A DNA stretch of 64,000 nucleotides from DATCLS01 sp035296625. GTDB lineage: Bacteria; Actinomycetota; Acidimicrobiia; Acidimicrobiales; VFJN01. Below the pieces are notes generated by a model, which saw only the letters and a list, made by a program, of their open reading frames with translations, did no database searches and was not told the origin of the DNA. The DNA lies in the NCBI GenBank assembly GCA_035296625.1, contig DATHAO010000034.1:5040-69039 (forward strand), read 5' to 3'. Positions 17,775 through 26,360 of the stretch are shown here, piece after piece (the stretch's first letter is position 1; each line of letters opens with the position of its first letter). The position numbers and the translations under genes were made by a program.

Positions 17775-18719
17775 TCAGTCCTGGACCAGCGGGGCGACCT
17801 CGGCGCCGAACGTCCGCACCTGGTCGCACAGCTCGTGGGCGTCGCGGCTGCGGAAGGCGACCTGGATTTGGTTGACCCCCAGCCCGGCGAGCACGCGCAG
17901 GAAACCTGCGACCTGCTCGGGCGAGCCGGTCACGGCCCGGCCGATGTCCCACGAGGGCTCACCCACGTACAGCGGGCCCGACAGCGCGCCGATCGTGAAC
18001 GGCTCGTCGGACCGGCCCGCCTCATCCCTCAGGCGACGGATGCGGGCGATGGCGGCCGACATGCCCTCCTCGGGAGCGCCCTGGGGCAGCCAGCCGTCGC
18101 CCCGCTCGGCCGCCCGGCGGATCGCGGCCTTCGACGACCCACCCACCCACAGCGGAAGCCGGTCCTGCACGGGCCGGGGCGTCATGCCCATCTCCCGGTA
18201 GGACCACTGCTTGCCCTCGTGTGAGGAGTACTCGCTGTCGAGCGCGGCACGCACGGCGTCGATCGCCTCGTCGAGGAGGGTGCCCCGCGCGTCGAAGTCG
18301 ACGCCGAGCGCATCGAACTCACCGGCGACGTGGCCTGCCCCGACGCCCAGGATCGCCCGGCCGCCGGAGAGCGTGTCGAGCGTCGACCACTGCTTCGCCG
18401 CCCGTAGCGGGTGCAGGTACGGCAGGACGAAGACGTGGCTGAGGAGGCGGATGCGGCTGGTCCGCGCGGCCACGTAGGACAGCGTCGCGATCGTGTCGTA
18501 CCAGGTCGTGGTCATGGTCGTGGCCTGCTGCCTGGGAATGGCCGTGTGGTCGCAGGCGGCGACGTAGCAGAAGCCGGCGTGCTCGGCGACGCGGGCCACG
18601 TCGACGATCTCGACCGGGCCGGCCGAGGCCTCCCATGGCTCGGCGAACCGGTGCGACTGCGCCTGCACCGGCAACTGGATGCCGAAAGCGACCTGCCCTT
18701 CTGGCACGACCCGAACCAC
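17775..18719 (-). CDS. LLM-class F420-dependent oxidoreductase
   Basis: 314 residues, with VAFGIQLPVQAQS at the N-terminus, LLSHVFVLPYLHPLRAAKQW, GGRAILGVGAGHVAGEFDAL and the late LPLWVGGSSKAAIRRAAERG; all are characteristic of the F420-type luciferase-like family. The start is GTG at 18719 with GAGGAGGC upstream. A 154-bp gap separates it from the TetR gene, so it may have its own promoter while belonging to the same regulon. Confidence 0.88.
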   Translation of the reverse strand: MVRVVPEGQVAFGIQLPVQAQSHRFAEPWEASAGPVEIVDVARVAEHAGFCYVAACDHTAIPRQQATTMTTTWYDTIATLSYVAARTSRIRLLSHVFVLPYLHPLRAAKQWSTLDTLSGGRAILGVGAGHVAGEFDALGVDFDARGTLLDEAIDAVRAALDSEYSSHEGKQWSYREMGMTPRPVQDRLPLWVGGSSKAAIRRAAERGDGWLPQGAPEEGMSAAIARIRRLRDEAGRSDEPFTIGALSGPLYVGEPSWDIGRAVTGSPEQVAGFLRVLAGLGVNQIQVAFRSRDAHELCDQVRTFGAEVAPLVQD

Positions 18720-18873
18720 GTTGCCTCCTCGGCCTTACCCCAATGGCCTGGAACGACATGCAATCTGGCATACCGTCAAAGACCTTCACAAACGGCACCA
18801 GTGGCATTGCCTGTGAGCAGGCCTGTCGCGAACGACAGTATGCGAACGCAGTCGCGCTGCGGGTGAGAAGGGC

Positions 18874-19596
18874 TCAGTCGGCGGACGGCGGCTTTTGACC
18901 GGTCACGCCCCAGTACACGTGGCGAGCCATCGCCGTGCGGACCTCGCTGATGGGCATTCCCCACGCCTCGAAGCCGGCGTGGTGCGCCGCCACGTTCGCC
19001 AGCAGCGTCACGACCACGCCGGCGTTCGCCATGGCGTCGACCCCGTGGTGCTTGCCCTCGGCCTGGAACGCCTCGGTGACCTTGGCCAGCTCGACGGTCA
19101 CGGCGTTCAACAGGCGGACCCGGATCTCGCGGAAGCGCCGGTCGCCCTCGGTCGTCGTCAGCTCGACGACGCGCAGCACGGGGCGGTGCGCGTCCCAGAA
19201 GGCGACGAACGCGTCGCCCAGCTCGAGGGCCGTCTGGTAGCCGGTCTTCCCCTTCCAGCTGCCCTCGGCCACGATGCGGACCAGCGCCTCGCCATCGATC
19301 GCCATCTCCTCCGCCAGCACGAGGATGGCCGCCTCGACGTCCGCGAAGTACTGGTAGAAGGTCGCCGGCGACGTGCCGGCCTCGCGGGCGATGTCGATCA
19401 CCTTCAGGTCGCGGTAGGTCGTGGTGTGCAGCATCTCGGCCGTGCGCTCGAGCAGGCGCTGGCGCGTGGCACGGCCACGGCGGCCGGGCACGCGCCCGTC
19501 GGAGGCACGCAGGTCGGCGTCCTCGTCGGCTGCGACGCCGACCGGGGCGGGAGCGGGATCGACCACCGCACCAGGGTAGCGATCCCTGACGGTCAC
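18874..19596 (-). CDS. TetR-family transcriptional regulator
   Basis: 240 residues. A ~40-residue flexible N-terminus precedes the HTH (RQRLLERTAEMLHTTTYRDL, then IAREAGTSPATFYQYF). The C-terminal ligand domain is typical in size. The GTG start follows the LLM stop without any gap, so it is co-transcribed with the isochorismatase-fold and LLM genes. A likely target is the palindrome CTGACGGGCCGTCAG at the head of that operon (inference). Confidence 0.9.
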   Translation of the reverse strand: MTVRDRYPGAVVDPAPAPVGVAADEDADLRASDGRVPGRRGRATRQRLLERTAEMLHTTTYRDLKVIDIAREAGTSPATFYQYFADVEAAILVLAEEMAIDGEALVRIVAEGSWKGKTGYQTALELGDAFVAFWDAHRPVLRVVELTTTEGDRRFREIRVRLLNAVTVELAKVTEAFQAEGKHHGVDAMANAGVVVTLLANVAAHHAGFEAWGMPISEVRTAMARHVYWGVTGQKPPSAD

Positions 19597-20466
19597 TCAG
19601 GAACGTCGGATGTAGGTGGCGGCGAACCGCTCCAGGAGCCGCTTGTTCTCCTCGAGCGTCCCGAACTGCACGCCCTCCATGAGCCACGCCGAGGTGATCA
19701 GCGTCGTGACGCCCATCTCGTCGAGCTCGGCGCACACCTCGGCCGACGGGAGCCGGTCGACGACCGAGGCCTGGATCTCGAAGGGTCGGTCCTGGGAGCC
19801 GTACTCGCGCCGGTAGCCGTGCAGGCGCTCGACGTAGGCGCGCAGCTCGTCGATGCCGTAGTACGTGCCCATCCAGCCGTCGCCGACGCGGGCGGCGCGT
19901 CGCAGCGCCACCTCGGAGTGGCCGCCGATCAGGATCGGGACCGGCTCGGGGGGTGGCGGCGACATATCCAGGCGATCGAAGTCGTAGAACTCGCCGTGGT
20001 GCTCCTGCATGCCGCCCTGCCAGACGGTGCGGAGCACCTCGATCTGCTCCTCCATGCGGGCGCCCCGGCGGGCGAAGGGCTGCTCGAGGACCTCGAACTC
20101 CTCGCGCATCCAGCCCGCGCCCACCCCGAGGAGCACGCGACCGCCCGACGCCCAGGCCGCCGTGCCCACGGCCTTCGCGACGAGCAGGGGGTTGCGGGCC
20201 GGCAGCACGTAGACGTGGGTCGAGAAGCGGATGCGCTCGGTCACCGCCGCGAGCGCTCCCGTCATGACCCACACGTCGGGCCACGGCTGGAACGGCTTGA
20301 ACGTGGGCTTGCCGTCGGCGCGGTAGGGATAGGTCGACTCGAGCTTGTCGGGGTAGATCACGTGGTCGGACAGCGACACCTGGTCGAAGCCGACGGCCTC
20401 GGCCGTGCGGGTCAGCTCGACCCAGTCCTCGGCGGCGGCGAACATCAGCGACTGGCAGAACCTCAC
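19597..20466 (-). CDS. LLM-class F420-dependent oxidoreductase
   Basis: 289 residues. Landmarks are MRFCQSLMFAAAEDWVELTR, FSTHVYVLPARNPLLVAKAV, GGRVLLGVGAGWMREEFEVL and VPILIGGHSEVALRRAARVG. The GTG start overlaps the upstream stop (GTGA) and its own stop touches the TetR start, so three genes form a tight operon. Substrate unknown. Confidence 0.88.
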   Translation of the reverse strand: MRFCQSLMFAAAEDWVELTRTAEAVGFDQVSLSDHVIYPDKLESTYPYRADGKPTFKPFQPWPDVWVMTGALAAVTERIRFSTHVYVLPARNPLLVAKAVGTAAWASGGRVLLGVGAGWMREEFEVLEQPFARRGARMEEQIEVLRTVWQGGMQEHHGEFYDFDRLDMSPPPPEPVPILIGGHSEVALRRAARVGDGWMGTYYGIDELRAYVERLHGYRREYGSQDRPFEIQASVVDRLPSAEVCAELDEMGVTTLITSAWLMEGVQFGTLEENKRLLERFAATYIRRS

Positions 20467-21128
20467 GGCTCTCCTCCCCCTCGTGTCCCATTACCCGGTA
20501 CCGCCCATGCGGCGGCGATCTCGTCGGTCGTGGTCACCGTGGCCAGCAGGGCGAGCGTGTTGTCGATGACGGCGTCCGCGTAATCGGCCGGCACGCCGCA
20601 GACCGCGTCGCGGGGCAGCACCACCTGGTAGCCGTGGTTCACGGCGTCCATCACCAGGTTCGTGATCGCCACGTTGACCGACACGCCCGCCACCACGAGA
20701 GTCGTGACGCCCAGGTTGCGCAGGACCGGGTCGAGGTCGGTCCCGCCCATGGGCCCGACCCCGTGGCTGCGGGTGAGCACGAGGTCGCCCGGCGCCACGC
20801 CCACCGCCTCGACGACCTCGACAGCCGGGGTGCCCGCCAGCTGCTGCACGGGCGCCCGGGCCGTGGCGGCGAACAGGCGGGCGTTGGCGTTGGCGCCCAG
20901 CCCGTCGGGGCGGCGGGCGAACGTGCAGTGCACGACGTGGGCCCCGGCGGCGCGGGCGGCGGCCACGAGGCGGGCCACGGCCGGCACCATCGACGCTCGG
21001 GCGGCCTCGGCCAGGGCCGGCAGCGCGGAGTCCTCGCCCACCACACCGTTCTGGATCTCGCTGGTGACCACGGCGGCCCGGGCGGCGTGGCCGCCGGGGG
21101 CCACGAGCTCGGCGAGGACGATGGCCAT
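20463..21128 (-). CDS. Isochorismatase-fold protein with an altered catalytic triad
   Basis: 221 residues of the cysteine-hydrolase/isochorismatase fold. In the family the triad is Asp, Lys and Cys. Here the first strand reads AAVVTSEIQNG (Glu in place of Asp) and the nucleophile position reads GVSVNVAITNLVMDAVNHG, with Ala where Cys is expected. It is therefore probably not a normal amidase or isochorismatase; it may use another chemistry or bind a ligand. TACTGT lies 7 nt before the ATG at 21128. First gene of the LLM-TetR operon. Confidence 0.8.
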   Translation of the reverse strand: MAIVLAELVAPGGHAARAAVVTSEIQNGVVGEDSALPALAEAARASMVPAVARLVAAARAAGAHVVHCTFARRPDGLGANANARLFAATARAPVQQLAGTPAVEVVEAVGVAPGDLVLTRSHGVGPMGGTDLDPVLRNLGVTTLVVAGVSVNVAITNLVMDAVNHGYQVVLPRDAVCGVPADYADAVIDNTLALLATVTTTDEIAAAWAVPGNGTRGGGEP

Positions 21129-21142
21129 GGACCGGACAGTAT

Positions 21143-21157
21143 CTGACGGGCCGTCAG
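21143..21157. promoter_or_regulatory. Palindromic operator CTGACGGGCCGTCAG
   Basis: Perfect 7+1+7 palindrome in the 57-bp gap between the divergent isochorismatase-fold gene (21128) and the ThDP-enzyme gene (21186). It lies just upstream of the minus-strand TACTGT and of the plus-strand TAGGGT, so one bound regulator could control both. The same CTGACGNNNCGTCAG pattern recurs at 47951-47965. Confidence 0.55.
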
Positions 21158-21185
21158 GACGTCGCGTCCCACTAGGGTCGCCGCC

Positions 21186-22766
21186 ATGGCGACGAGCGAG
21201 CACCCGACCGGGACGAACGGGGCCCAAGCGCTGATCCGCACGCTGGTGGCGAGCGGTGTCGACGTGTGCTTCACGAACCCCGGCACGTCCGAGATGCACT
21301 TCGTGGCGGCCCTCGACACCGTGCCGGAGATGCGCGGCGTGCTGGGCCTGTTCGAGGGCGTCGTCACCGGCGCCGCCGACGGCTACGCCCGCATGGCGGG
21401 ACGCCCCGCCGCGACGCTGCTGCACCTCGGCCCGGGGCTCGGCAACGGCCTCGCCAACCTGCACAACGCCCGCAAGGGGAAGAGCCCGGTGGTCAACGTC
21501 GTGGGCGACCACGCCACCTACCACAAGCAGTACGACGCCCAGCTCGAGTCCGACATCGAGACCGTGGCGCGCAACGTGTCGTCGTTCATCCGCGTGTCGG
21601 CCTCACCCGCGGACGTCGGGCGCGATGCCGCCGAGGCCGTGGCCGCCGCCGCCGGTCCGCCCGGGTCCGTGGCCACGCTCGTGCTGCCGGCCGACGTGAG
21701 CTGGTCCGACGGCGGGGTGGTCGCCGCGCCGGTCCCGCCGGCGGGGCCGCTCGCCCCCGACGCCGACGTGGTCGAGGCCGTGGCCAAGGCGCTGCGCTCG
21801 GACGAGCCCGCGGCGTTGTTCCTCGGCGGCACGGCCCTGCGGGCGCCGGGCCTGCTCGCCGCCGGGCGGGTGGCCGCCGTCACCGGCGCCCGGCTGCTCG
21901 CCGAGACGTTCCCCACGCGCCACGAGCGGGGCGCCGGCCTGCCCAACGTCGACCGGCTCGCGTACCTCGCCGAATTCGCCGCCGTGCAGCTCGACGGCCT
22001 GCGCCACCTGGTGGTCGTGGACTCGAAGCCGCCCGTGAGCTTCTTCGCCTACCCGGGCAAGGCAAGCTACCTGGTACCGGACGGCTGCGAGGTGCACGTG
22101 CTCGCCAACGACCGCCACGACGCCCCCGGGGCGCTCGAGGCACTGGCGGAGGTGCTCGGTGCCCCGCCCGGCGCCGCCGATCTCCACGACGCCGCCCGCC
22201 CCGATCTGCCCACCGGTGACCTCACGGCCGAGGCCGTGGGCCGTGCGGTGGGAGCACTGCTGCCCGAGGGCGCCATCGTGTCGGACGAGGCCAACACCTC
22301 CGGCCTGTTCACGCCCGGATACACGGCCGGCTCGCCCCGCCACGACTGGCTGTCGCTGACCGGTGGGGCAATCGGCGACGGGCTACCGATGGCGACCGGG
22401 GCGGCGATCGCCTGCCCGGACCGGCGGGCCGTCAACCTGCAGGCGGACGGCAGTGCCCTCTACACGATCCAGGCGTTGTGGACACAGGCCCGCGAGGGGC
22501 TCGACGTGACAACGATCGTCTACAACAACCGTTCCTACGCGGTGCTGAACATGGAGCTGTCACGCGTGGGGGCCGAGGCGGGCCCCAAGGCTCGCGACCT
22601 GCTCGACCTGACCCGCCCCGACCTGGACTTCGTGGCCCTGTCCACCGGCATGGGCGTGCCCGCCACCCGGGCCACGACGGCCGACGAGCTGGTCGACCAG
22701 CTGCGCCGATCGCTGGCCACGCCGGGGCCGTCGCTCATCGAGGCCATGGTCCCCTCGGTGATCTGA
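21186..22766 (+). CDS. Thiamine-diphosphate-dependent enzyme (acetolactate synthase-like)
   Basis: 526 residues with the three-domain layout of the ALS/benzoylformate decarboxylase superfamily. The N-terminal Pyr domain has the activating Glu in LFEGVVTGAADGYARM, and the C-terminal ThDP motif runs from ADGSALYTIQ to VYNNRSYAVL (ADG instead of GDG). A decarboxylase or carboligase on a 2-oxo acid is likely. It lacks enough identity cues to call acetolactate synthase itself. TAGGGT lies 7 nt before the ATG. Divergent from the isochorismatase-fold operon and probably co-regulated with it. Confidence 0.88.
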   Translation: MATSEHPTGTNGAQALIRTLVASGVDVCFTNPGTSEMHFVAALDTVPEMRGVLGLFEGVVTGAADGYARMAGRPAATLLHLGPGLGNGLANLHNARKGKSPVVNVVGDHATYHKQYDAQLESDIETVARNVSSFIRVSASPADVGRDAAEAVAAAAGPPGSVATLVLPADVSWSDGGVVAAPVPPAGPLAPDADVVEAVAKALRSDEPAALFLGGTALRAPGLLAAGRVAAVTGARLLAETFPTRHERGAGLPNVDRLAYLAEFAAVQLDGLRHLVVVDSKPPVSFFAYPGKASYLVPDGCEVHVLANDRHDAPGALEALAEVLGAPPGAADLHDAARPDLPTGDLTAEAVGRAVGALLPEGAIVSDEANTSGLFTPGYTAGSPRHDWLSLTGGAIGDGLPMATGAAIACPDRRAVNLQADGSALYTIQALWTQAREGLDVTTIVYNNRSYAVLNMELSRVGAEAGPKARDLLDLTRPDLDFVALSTGMGVPATRATTADELVDQLRRSLATPGPSLIEAMVPSVI

Positions 22767-22885
22767 GGCCGGGGCGCGTCCCCCGGGAGTCGTACGCGCG
22801 GGGCGCAGCGTCCCCCGCGCGGGGTACGCGGGAACCCCCCGTAAACCTGACGACGAACGGCGCCGATCCTGCGCAAGCTGGGGAC

Positions 22886-23080
22886 ATGTCACGACGACCG
22901 GAGCAGAGACGGCGCCTCGCCCCCTCCGAGGTGGTCTTCATGACCTCCTCCGGCGCCACCCTCATCGTCACCGCGCCGGACGGGCGACCGGCACTCCGCA
23001 CCCGCCTGCGCGGGGCGGTGGGCACGATCGTGGCCCGCCGCTCCCGCTCCGGGGCCTCCGACCCCGCCTTCGGCGGGTGA
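22886..23080 (+). CDS. Small hypothetical protein, 64 aa
   Basis: Short ORF beginning MSRRPEQRRRLAPSEVVF after a modest GGGGA. It contains a plausible beta-hairpin core (VVFMTSSGATLIVTAPDGRP) and a basic tail. It starts 119 nt after the ThDP-enzyme gene. No family recognised; it could be a chance ORF. Confidence 0.35.
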   Translation: MSRRPEQRRRLAPSEVVFMTSSGATLIVTAPDGRPALRTRLRGAVGTIVARRSRSGASDPAFGG

Positions 23081-23109
23081 CGGGCGCCAGGGCGGAACCG
23101 GACCCTCGG

Positions 23110-23159
23110 CGTTCCGGCGTCCCTGAGACCGCCATCGCGGCCTGACGGACGCCGGAACG
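23110..23159. repeat. 50-bp palindrome A
   Basis: Perfect 13-nt arms CGTTCCGGCGTCC and GGACGCCGGAACG around a 24-nt centre that can itself pair CCGC with GCGG. It has the same 13-24-13 layout as the element at 55592-55641. Confidence 0.8.
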
Positions 23160-23224
23160 TCGTCCGAACCCAGTCCCCGGCCCCGCCCGCCGCCGTCCCA
23201 CCCGACCCGGAGGCGCCGGCACCA

Positions 23225-23271
23225 CTCTGGTGACGGGATTGGTTGTTTCCCAACCGATTCCGTCACCAGAG
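23225..23271. repeat. 47-bp palindrome B
   Basis: 21-nt arms with two G-T wobbles around a TTTCC loop; the outer arms read CTCTGG and CCAGAG, the inner block CAACCGATTC. As RNA it would form a 21-bp hairpin. It shares the block CAACCGATTC, its position and the CCAGA end with the element at 63779-63823. Confidence 0.85.
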
Positions 23272-23423
23272 CGGGACGGCGGAGCGGTCGCGGCATCGTT
23301 GCCGCCCGGGCTGCGTGGCTACTCGCCCCCCGCCGCGGCCCGATCATTCCAGGTCGATGCCGTCCTCGGCGTCGACCCCTCGACCACCAGGCCGGCCGTA
23401 CGGGTCGCCGCTGGCCGCGGGTG

Positions 23424-24287
23424 CTACAGGCCGGCGAGCGGGTCGGCGAACGGGTCGCCGGCCGGTCCGCCGCCGGGTCCGCCGAACGGGTCGTCGATCG
23501 CCGGGCGGGACGCCGCGGCCACCTCGGGCTCGCCCGCCAGCTCGGCGCCCAGCAGGCCCACGTAGCCCTTCTCGTCGAGCTCGTGGGCCAGATCGGGTCC
23601 GCCCGAGCGCACGATCGTGCCCCGGGCGAGCACGTGCACGTGGTCCGCCCGCAGCTCGTGGAGCAGCCGGGCGTAGTGGGTGATGGCCAGCACTCCGAGC
23701 CCGAACTCCTCGGTCGCGGCCTCCACCCGGCGGGCGCAGGCCCGCAGGGCGTCGACGTCGAGACCCGAGTCCAGCTCGTCGAGCAGGGCGATCGCCGGGC
23801 GGAGCACGCCCAACTGCAGCGTCTCGTTCTTCTTCTTCTCGCCACCCGACAGGTCGACGTTGACCGGCCGCGTCAGCAGCCGGGGGTCGAGCGCGAGGCG
23901 CTCGGCCTCCGCCACGATCGACGCGCCCACGGCGGCCACCTCACGCCCGCCGGCCTGGGCCGCCGTCTCGAGCAGGTCGGTCAGCGACACGCCGGGCACC
24001 TCGGTCGGGTACTGCATGGCGAGGAACAGCCCGGCATGCGCCCGCTCGAACGGCGACAGCGCCAGCAGGTCGACGCCGTCGAGCGTGGCGGAGCCGCCCA
24101 GCACCTCGTAGCCCGGTCGCCCCGTCAGGACGTGGGCCAGCGTCGACTTGCCCGATCCGTTCGGGCCCATGACGGCGTGCACCTCTCCCGAGTGGATCGT
24201 CAGGTCGATGCCGCGGAGGATCTCCTTGCCCGAGACGCCGGCGCGCAGGCCGCGGATCTCGAGCACGTGATCGGTCTGGTCACTCAT
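23424..24287 (-). CDS. sufC: Fe-S cluster assembly ATPase SufC
   Basis: 287 residues. Walker A GPNGSGKST is at 41-49, the SufC-specific signature LSGGEKKKNE near 150, and DELDSGLD follows. It drives the SufBCD scaffold complex. The C-terminus carries a ~25-residue Gly/Pro/Asp-rich tail beyond the usual end. The ATG overlaps the Rieske gene by 8 nt. Last gene of the suf operon in this window; no sufS or sufU follows. Confidence 0.95.
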   Translation of the reverse strand: MSDQTDHVLEIRGLRAGVSGKEILRGIDLTIHSGEVHAVMGPNGSGKSTLAHVLTGRPGYEVLGGSATLDGVDLLALSPFERAHAGLFLAMQYPTEVPGVSLTDLLETAAQAGGREVAAVGASIVAEAERLALDPRLLTRPVNVDLSGGEKKKNETLQLGVLRPAIALLDELDSGLDVDALRACARRVEAATEEFGLGVLAITHYARLLHELRADHVHVLARGTIVRSGGPDLAHELDEKGYVGLLGAELAGEPEVAAASRPAIDDPFGGPGGGPAGDPFADPLAGL

Positions 24288-24600
24288 CGATGATCACCAC
24301 GATGTCGTCGCCCTCGACGCGGATGTCGTAGACGGGTACGGGCCGGGTGGCCGGCAGGGTCAGGGCCTCGCCGCTCTCGAGCGCGAACTCGCTGCCGTGC
24401 TTCCAGCACTCGATCGTGCGCTCCTCGGCGTCGACCTCGCCCTCGGCCAGGGAGATGTTCTGGTGCGAGCAGACGTCGCCGATGGCGTAGACGTCGTCGT
24501 CGATGCGGACGACGGCCACGGGCCTCCCGGCCACCTCGAAGCGCCGGGCCGTGCCGGGCTCGAGGTCGGACAGGCGGCCGATGGTCTCCTTGGCGGCCAT
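24280..24600 (-). CDS. Rieske [2Fe-2S] ferredoxin in the suf operon
   Basis: 106 residues. Cluster ligands are CSHQ (Cys-x-His) and, 17-20 residues later, CWKHGSEF (Cys-x-x-His), as in biphenyl-dioxygenase-type Rieske ferredoxins. Its ATG overlaps the sufD stop (TGATG) and its end overlaps sufC, so it is translationally coupled to both. It probably supplies electrons or acts in cluster assembly; such genes often lie between sufD and sufC in actinobacteria. Confidence 0.92.
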   Translation of the reverse strand: MAAKETIGRLSDLEPGTARRFEVAGRPVAVVRIDDDVYAIGDVCSHQNISLAEGEVDAEERTIECWKHGSEFALESGEALTLPATRPVPVYDIRVEGDDIVVIIDE

Positions 24601-25904
24601 CAGCCGGCGCTCGCGATCTGGGCCGCCCGGCGGAACTTGGCGGCCACCGTGGCGCGCACCACCGGCAGGATGGCGGGCACGGGCAGGCGGGTCAGCACCT
24701 CGTCGAAAAAACCCGTGACGATGAGCCGCTCGGCCACCTCGGCCGGCACGCCCCGGCTCTCGAGGTAGAAGCGCTGCTCCTCGTCGACCGGCCCGACGGC
24801 CGAGGCATGGCTGCAGTGCACGTCGTTGTTCTCGATCACGAGGTTCGGGACCGACTCGGCCCACGCCCCCTCGGAGAGCTTGATGTTGCGGTTCGTCTGG
24901 AAGGCGTTCGTGCCCCGTGCATCCTTCCCGACCCGGATGAGGCCCGTGTAGACCGACCGGGACCGTCCGCCGACGGCGCCCTTGAACAGCAGATTCGAGG
25001 TGCAGTCGGGCGCCACGTGGGTCTGGAACGTGCGGAAGTCGAGCGTCTGGTCCGCCTCGCCGAAGTAGACCGCGTCGAGCTCGCCGGTGGCGCCCCGGCC
25101 GAGCATGCGGCAGTCGGTGCGCAGGCGGGCGTAGTCGCCGCCGAACGCGATGCTGGTCGAGCGCAGCGTCGACTCGACGCCGAGCGCCGACGCCTGCAGG
25201 CCCACCTGCCAGGTGGCCATGCCCAGCTGCTGGACGGTGACGTGGCCCACGCGGGCGGCACGGCCGGCGAGGATCTCGGTGACCGGCACGACGAGCGACG
25301 GTGCCCGGTCGGAGGCCTGGATCTCCAAAACGGACACCTCGGCGTCGTCGTCGGCGGCCACGACGAGGCGGGGGAACGTGGCCACGCGGGGCCCGTCGCC
25401 GTCGCCGCCCTCGGTGAGGTGCGACACCACGACGGGGGCGTCGACGGCCATGCCGGCGGGCACGCGCACGACGACGGGCTCGGCGACGAACGCGTCGTTG
25501 AGCAGCGTGAAGGCGTCGGCGGCCTCGCCGACCACCTGGCCGACGACGTCGACGTCCGCGTCGGTGGCGACGCCGACCCGCAGGCCCTTGGCGGCGAGGT
25601 CGTCGCGCACCGCGGCGTGGACCACGTGCCCGTTGCGGACCAGCACGGTGGCAGCCGGCACGCCGGCGGCGTCCGCCACGACGCCCAGGGCCGGGGCGGC
25701 ACCGGTGTCGGCGCCCGAGGGCACGGCGCTGACCGGGGCGTAGGCGTCGAGGTCCAGCTCGTCGATGCGGCTGTAGCGCCACACCTCGGCCTCGGTCGAG
25801 GGCATCTCGGCGGTGGCGAACGCCTCGGCGGCCGGCCCCCGGCGCTCGCGCAGCCAGGCCGGACCGACGAGCGCGGTGGCGACATCGGGGGTGAAGCTGG
25901 TCAG
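24600..25904 (-). CDS. sufD: Fe-S cluster assembly protein SufD, probable CTG start
   Basis: 434 residues of the SufBD beta-helix family, ending with the conserved NNDVHCSHASAVGPVDEEQRFYLESRG region (positions ~370-400). The nearest ATG, at 25805, would remove 33 residues. Upstream in frame the sequence reads TSFTPDVATALVGPAWLRER, the normal SufD N-terminus, back to a CTG at 25904. AAAGGA lies 6 nt before it, and no ATG, GTG or TTG occurs between it and the stop of the upstream gene. SufD is the partner of SufB and SufC in Fe-S scaffold assembly. Confidence 0.88.
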   Translation of the reverse strand: MTSFTPDVATALVGPAWLRERRGPAAEAFATAEMPSTEAEVWRYSRIDELDLDAYAPVSAVPSGADTGAAPALGVVADAAGVPAATVLVRNGHVVHAAVRDDLAAKGLRVGVATDADVDVVGQVVGEAADAFTLLNDAFVAEPVVVRVPAGMAVDAPVVVSHLTEGGDGDGPRVATFPRLVVAADDDAEVSVLEIQASDRAPSLVVPVTEILAGRAARVGHVTVQQLGMATWQVGLQASALGVESTLRSTSIAFGGDYARLRTDCRMLGRGATGELDAVYFGEADQTLDFRTFQTHVAPDCTSNLLFKGAVGGRSRSVYTGLIRVGKDARGTNAFQTNRNIKLSEGAWAESVPNLVIENNDVHCSHASAVGPVDEEQRFYLESRGVPAEVAERLIVTGFFDEVLTRLPVPAILPVVRATVAAKFRRAAQIASAG

Positions 25905-25952
25905 GGTCTGTCCTTTCGGGGGTGCCGCGGCGAGGCGGACCGCGTCACGGCG

Positions 25953-26309
25953 TCACTGACGGCGACGGTTCCGCCAGCGCCGCCACCGGCTGTCGGCGTT
26001 GCGCTCGAGCTCGACCTCGGCCCGGATCTCGGGCCCGGCGAGGTTCACGATGTCCTCCGCCTCGTCGAGGAGGCGGGCCACCGAGTCGTCGCCCCGGTTG
26101 AGGGCGTCGAGCGGCTCGTCAGGGGTGCGCGGGGTCACCAGCGTGCCGTGGGACCAGTTCACGTCGGCCATGCGGCGCTCGTAGCGGCTGCAGTTCGCTG
26201 GGCAGCGCCACGGCGCCTCCGGAGCCAGGTCGAGGTCGCACTTCCGCACGGTCTCGCCGTTGCGGTAGGTGCGGGACTCGAAGTGCTTGCACTCCTCACG
26301 CATGGGCAC
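25953..26309 (-). CDS. Cys-rich 118-residue protein inside the suf operon
   Basis: Four cysteines near the N-terminus (EECKHFESR, VRKCDLDLAP and WRCPANCSRYE) could bind zinc or an Fe-S cluster; the rest is charged and helical. TAGGAT lies 6 nt before the GTG at 26309, so it may also be made from an internal leaderless transcript. It sits between sufB and sufD and reads in the same direction. I do not recognise the family. A cluster-carrier or Suf accessory role is inferred from position and cysteines only. Confidence 0.7.
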   Translation of the reverse strand: MPMREECKHFESRTYRNGETVRKCDLDLAPEAPWRCPANCSRYERRMADVNWSHGTLVTPRTPDEPLDALNRGDDSVARLLDEAEDIVNLAGPEIRAEVELERNADSRWRRWRNRRRQ

Positions 26310-26360
26310 GTGTTGATCCTACGGCTGAGCTGGTCGATCGCGGTGTCGGTGCCGCCGGCC

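Larger units (their letters stand above)
23081..23423. other. Gene-free convergent gap holding two large palindromes
   Basis: No convincing coding frame in 343 nt between the small ORF and sufC. It contains two strong inverted repeats, at 23110-23159 and 23225-23271, described separately. Confidence 0.6.

Noticed and set aside
22767..23080. Extended frame reading into the 64-residue ORF as part of the ThDP enzyme
   Set aside because: It is in a different frame, and the ThDP enzyme ends normally at 22766.
23225..23271. Palindrome B as a standard rho-independent terminator
   Set aside because: Stem is strong but no T-tract follows on either strand.
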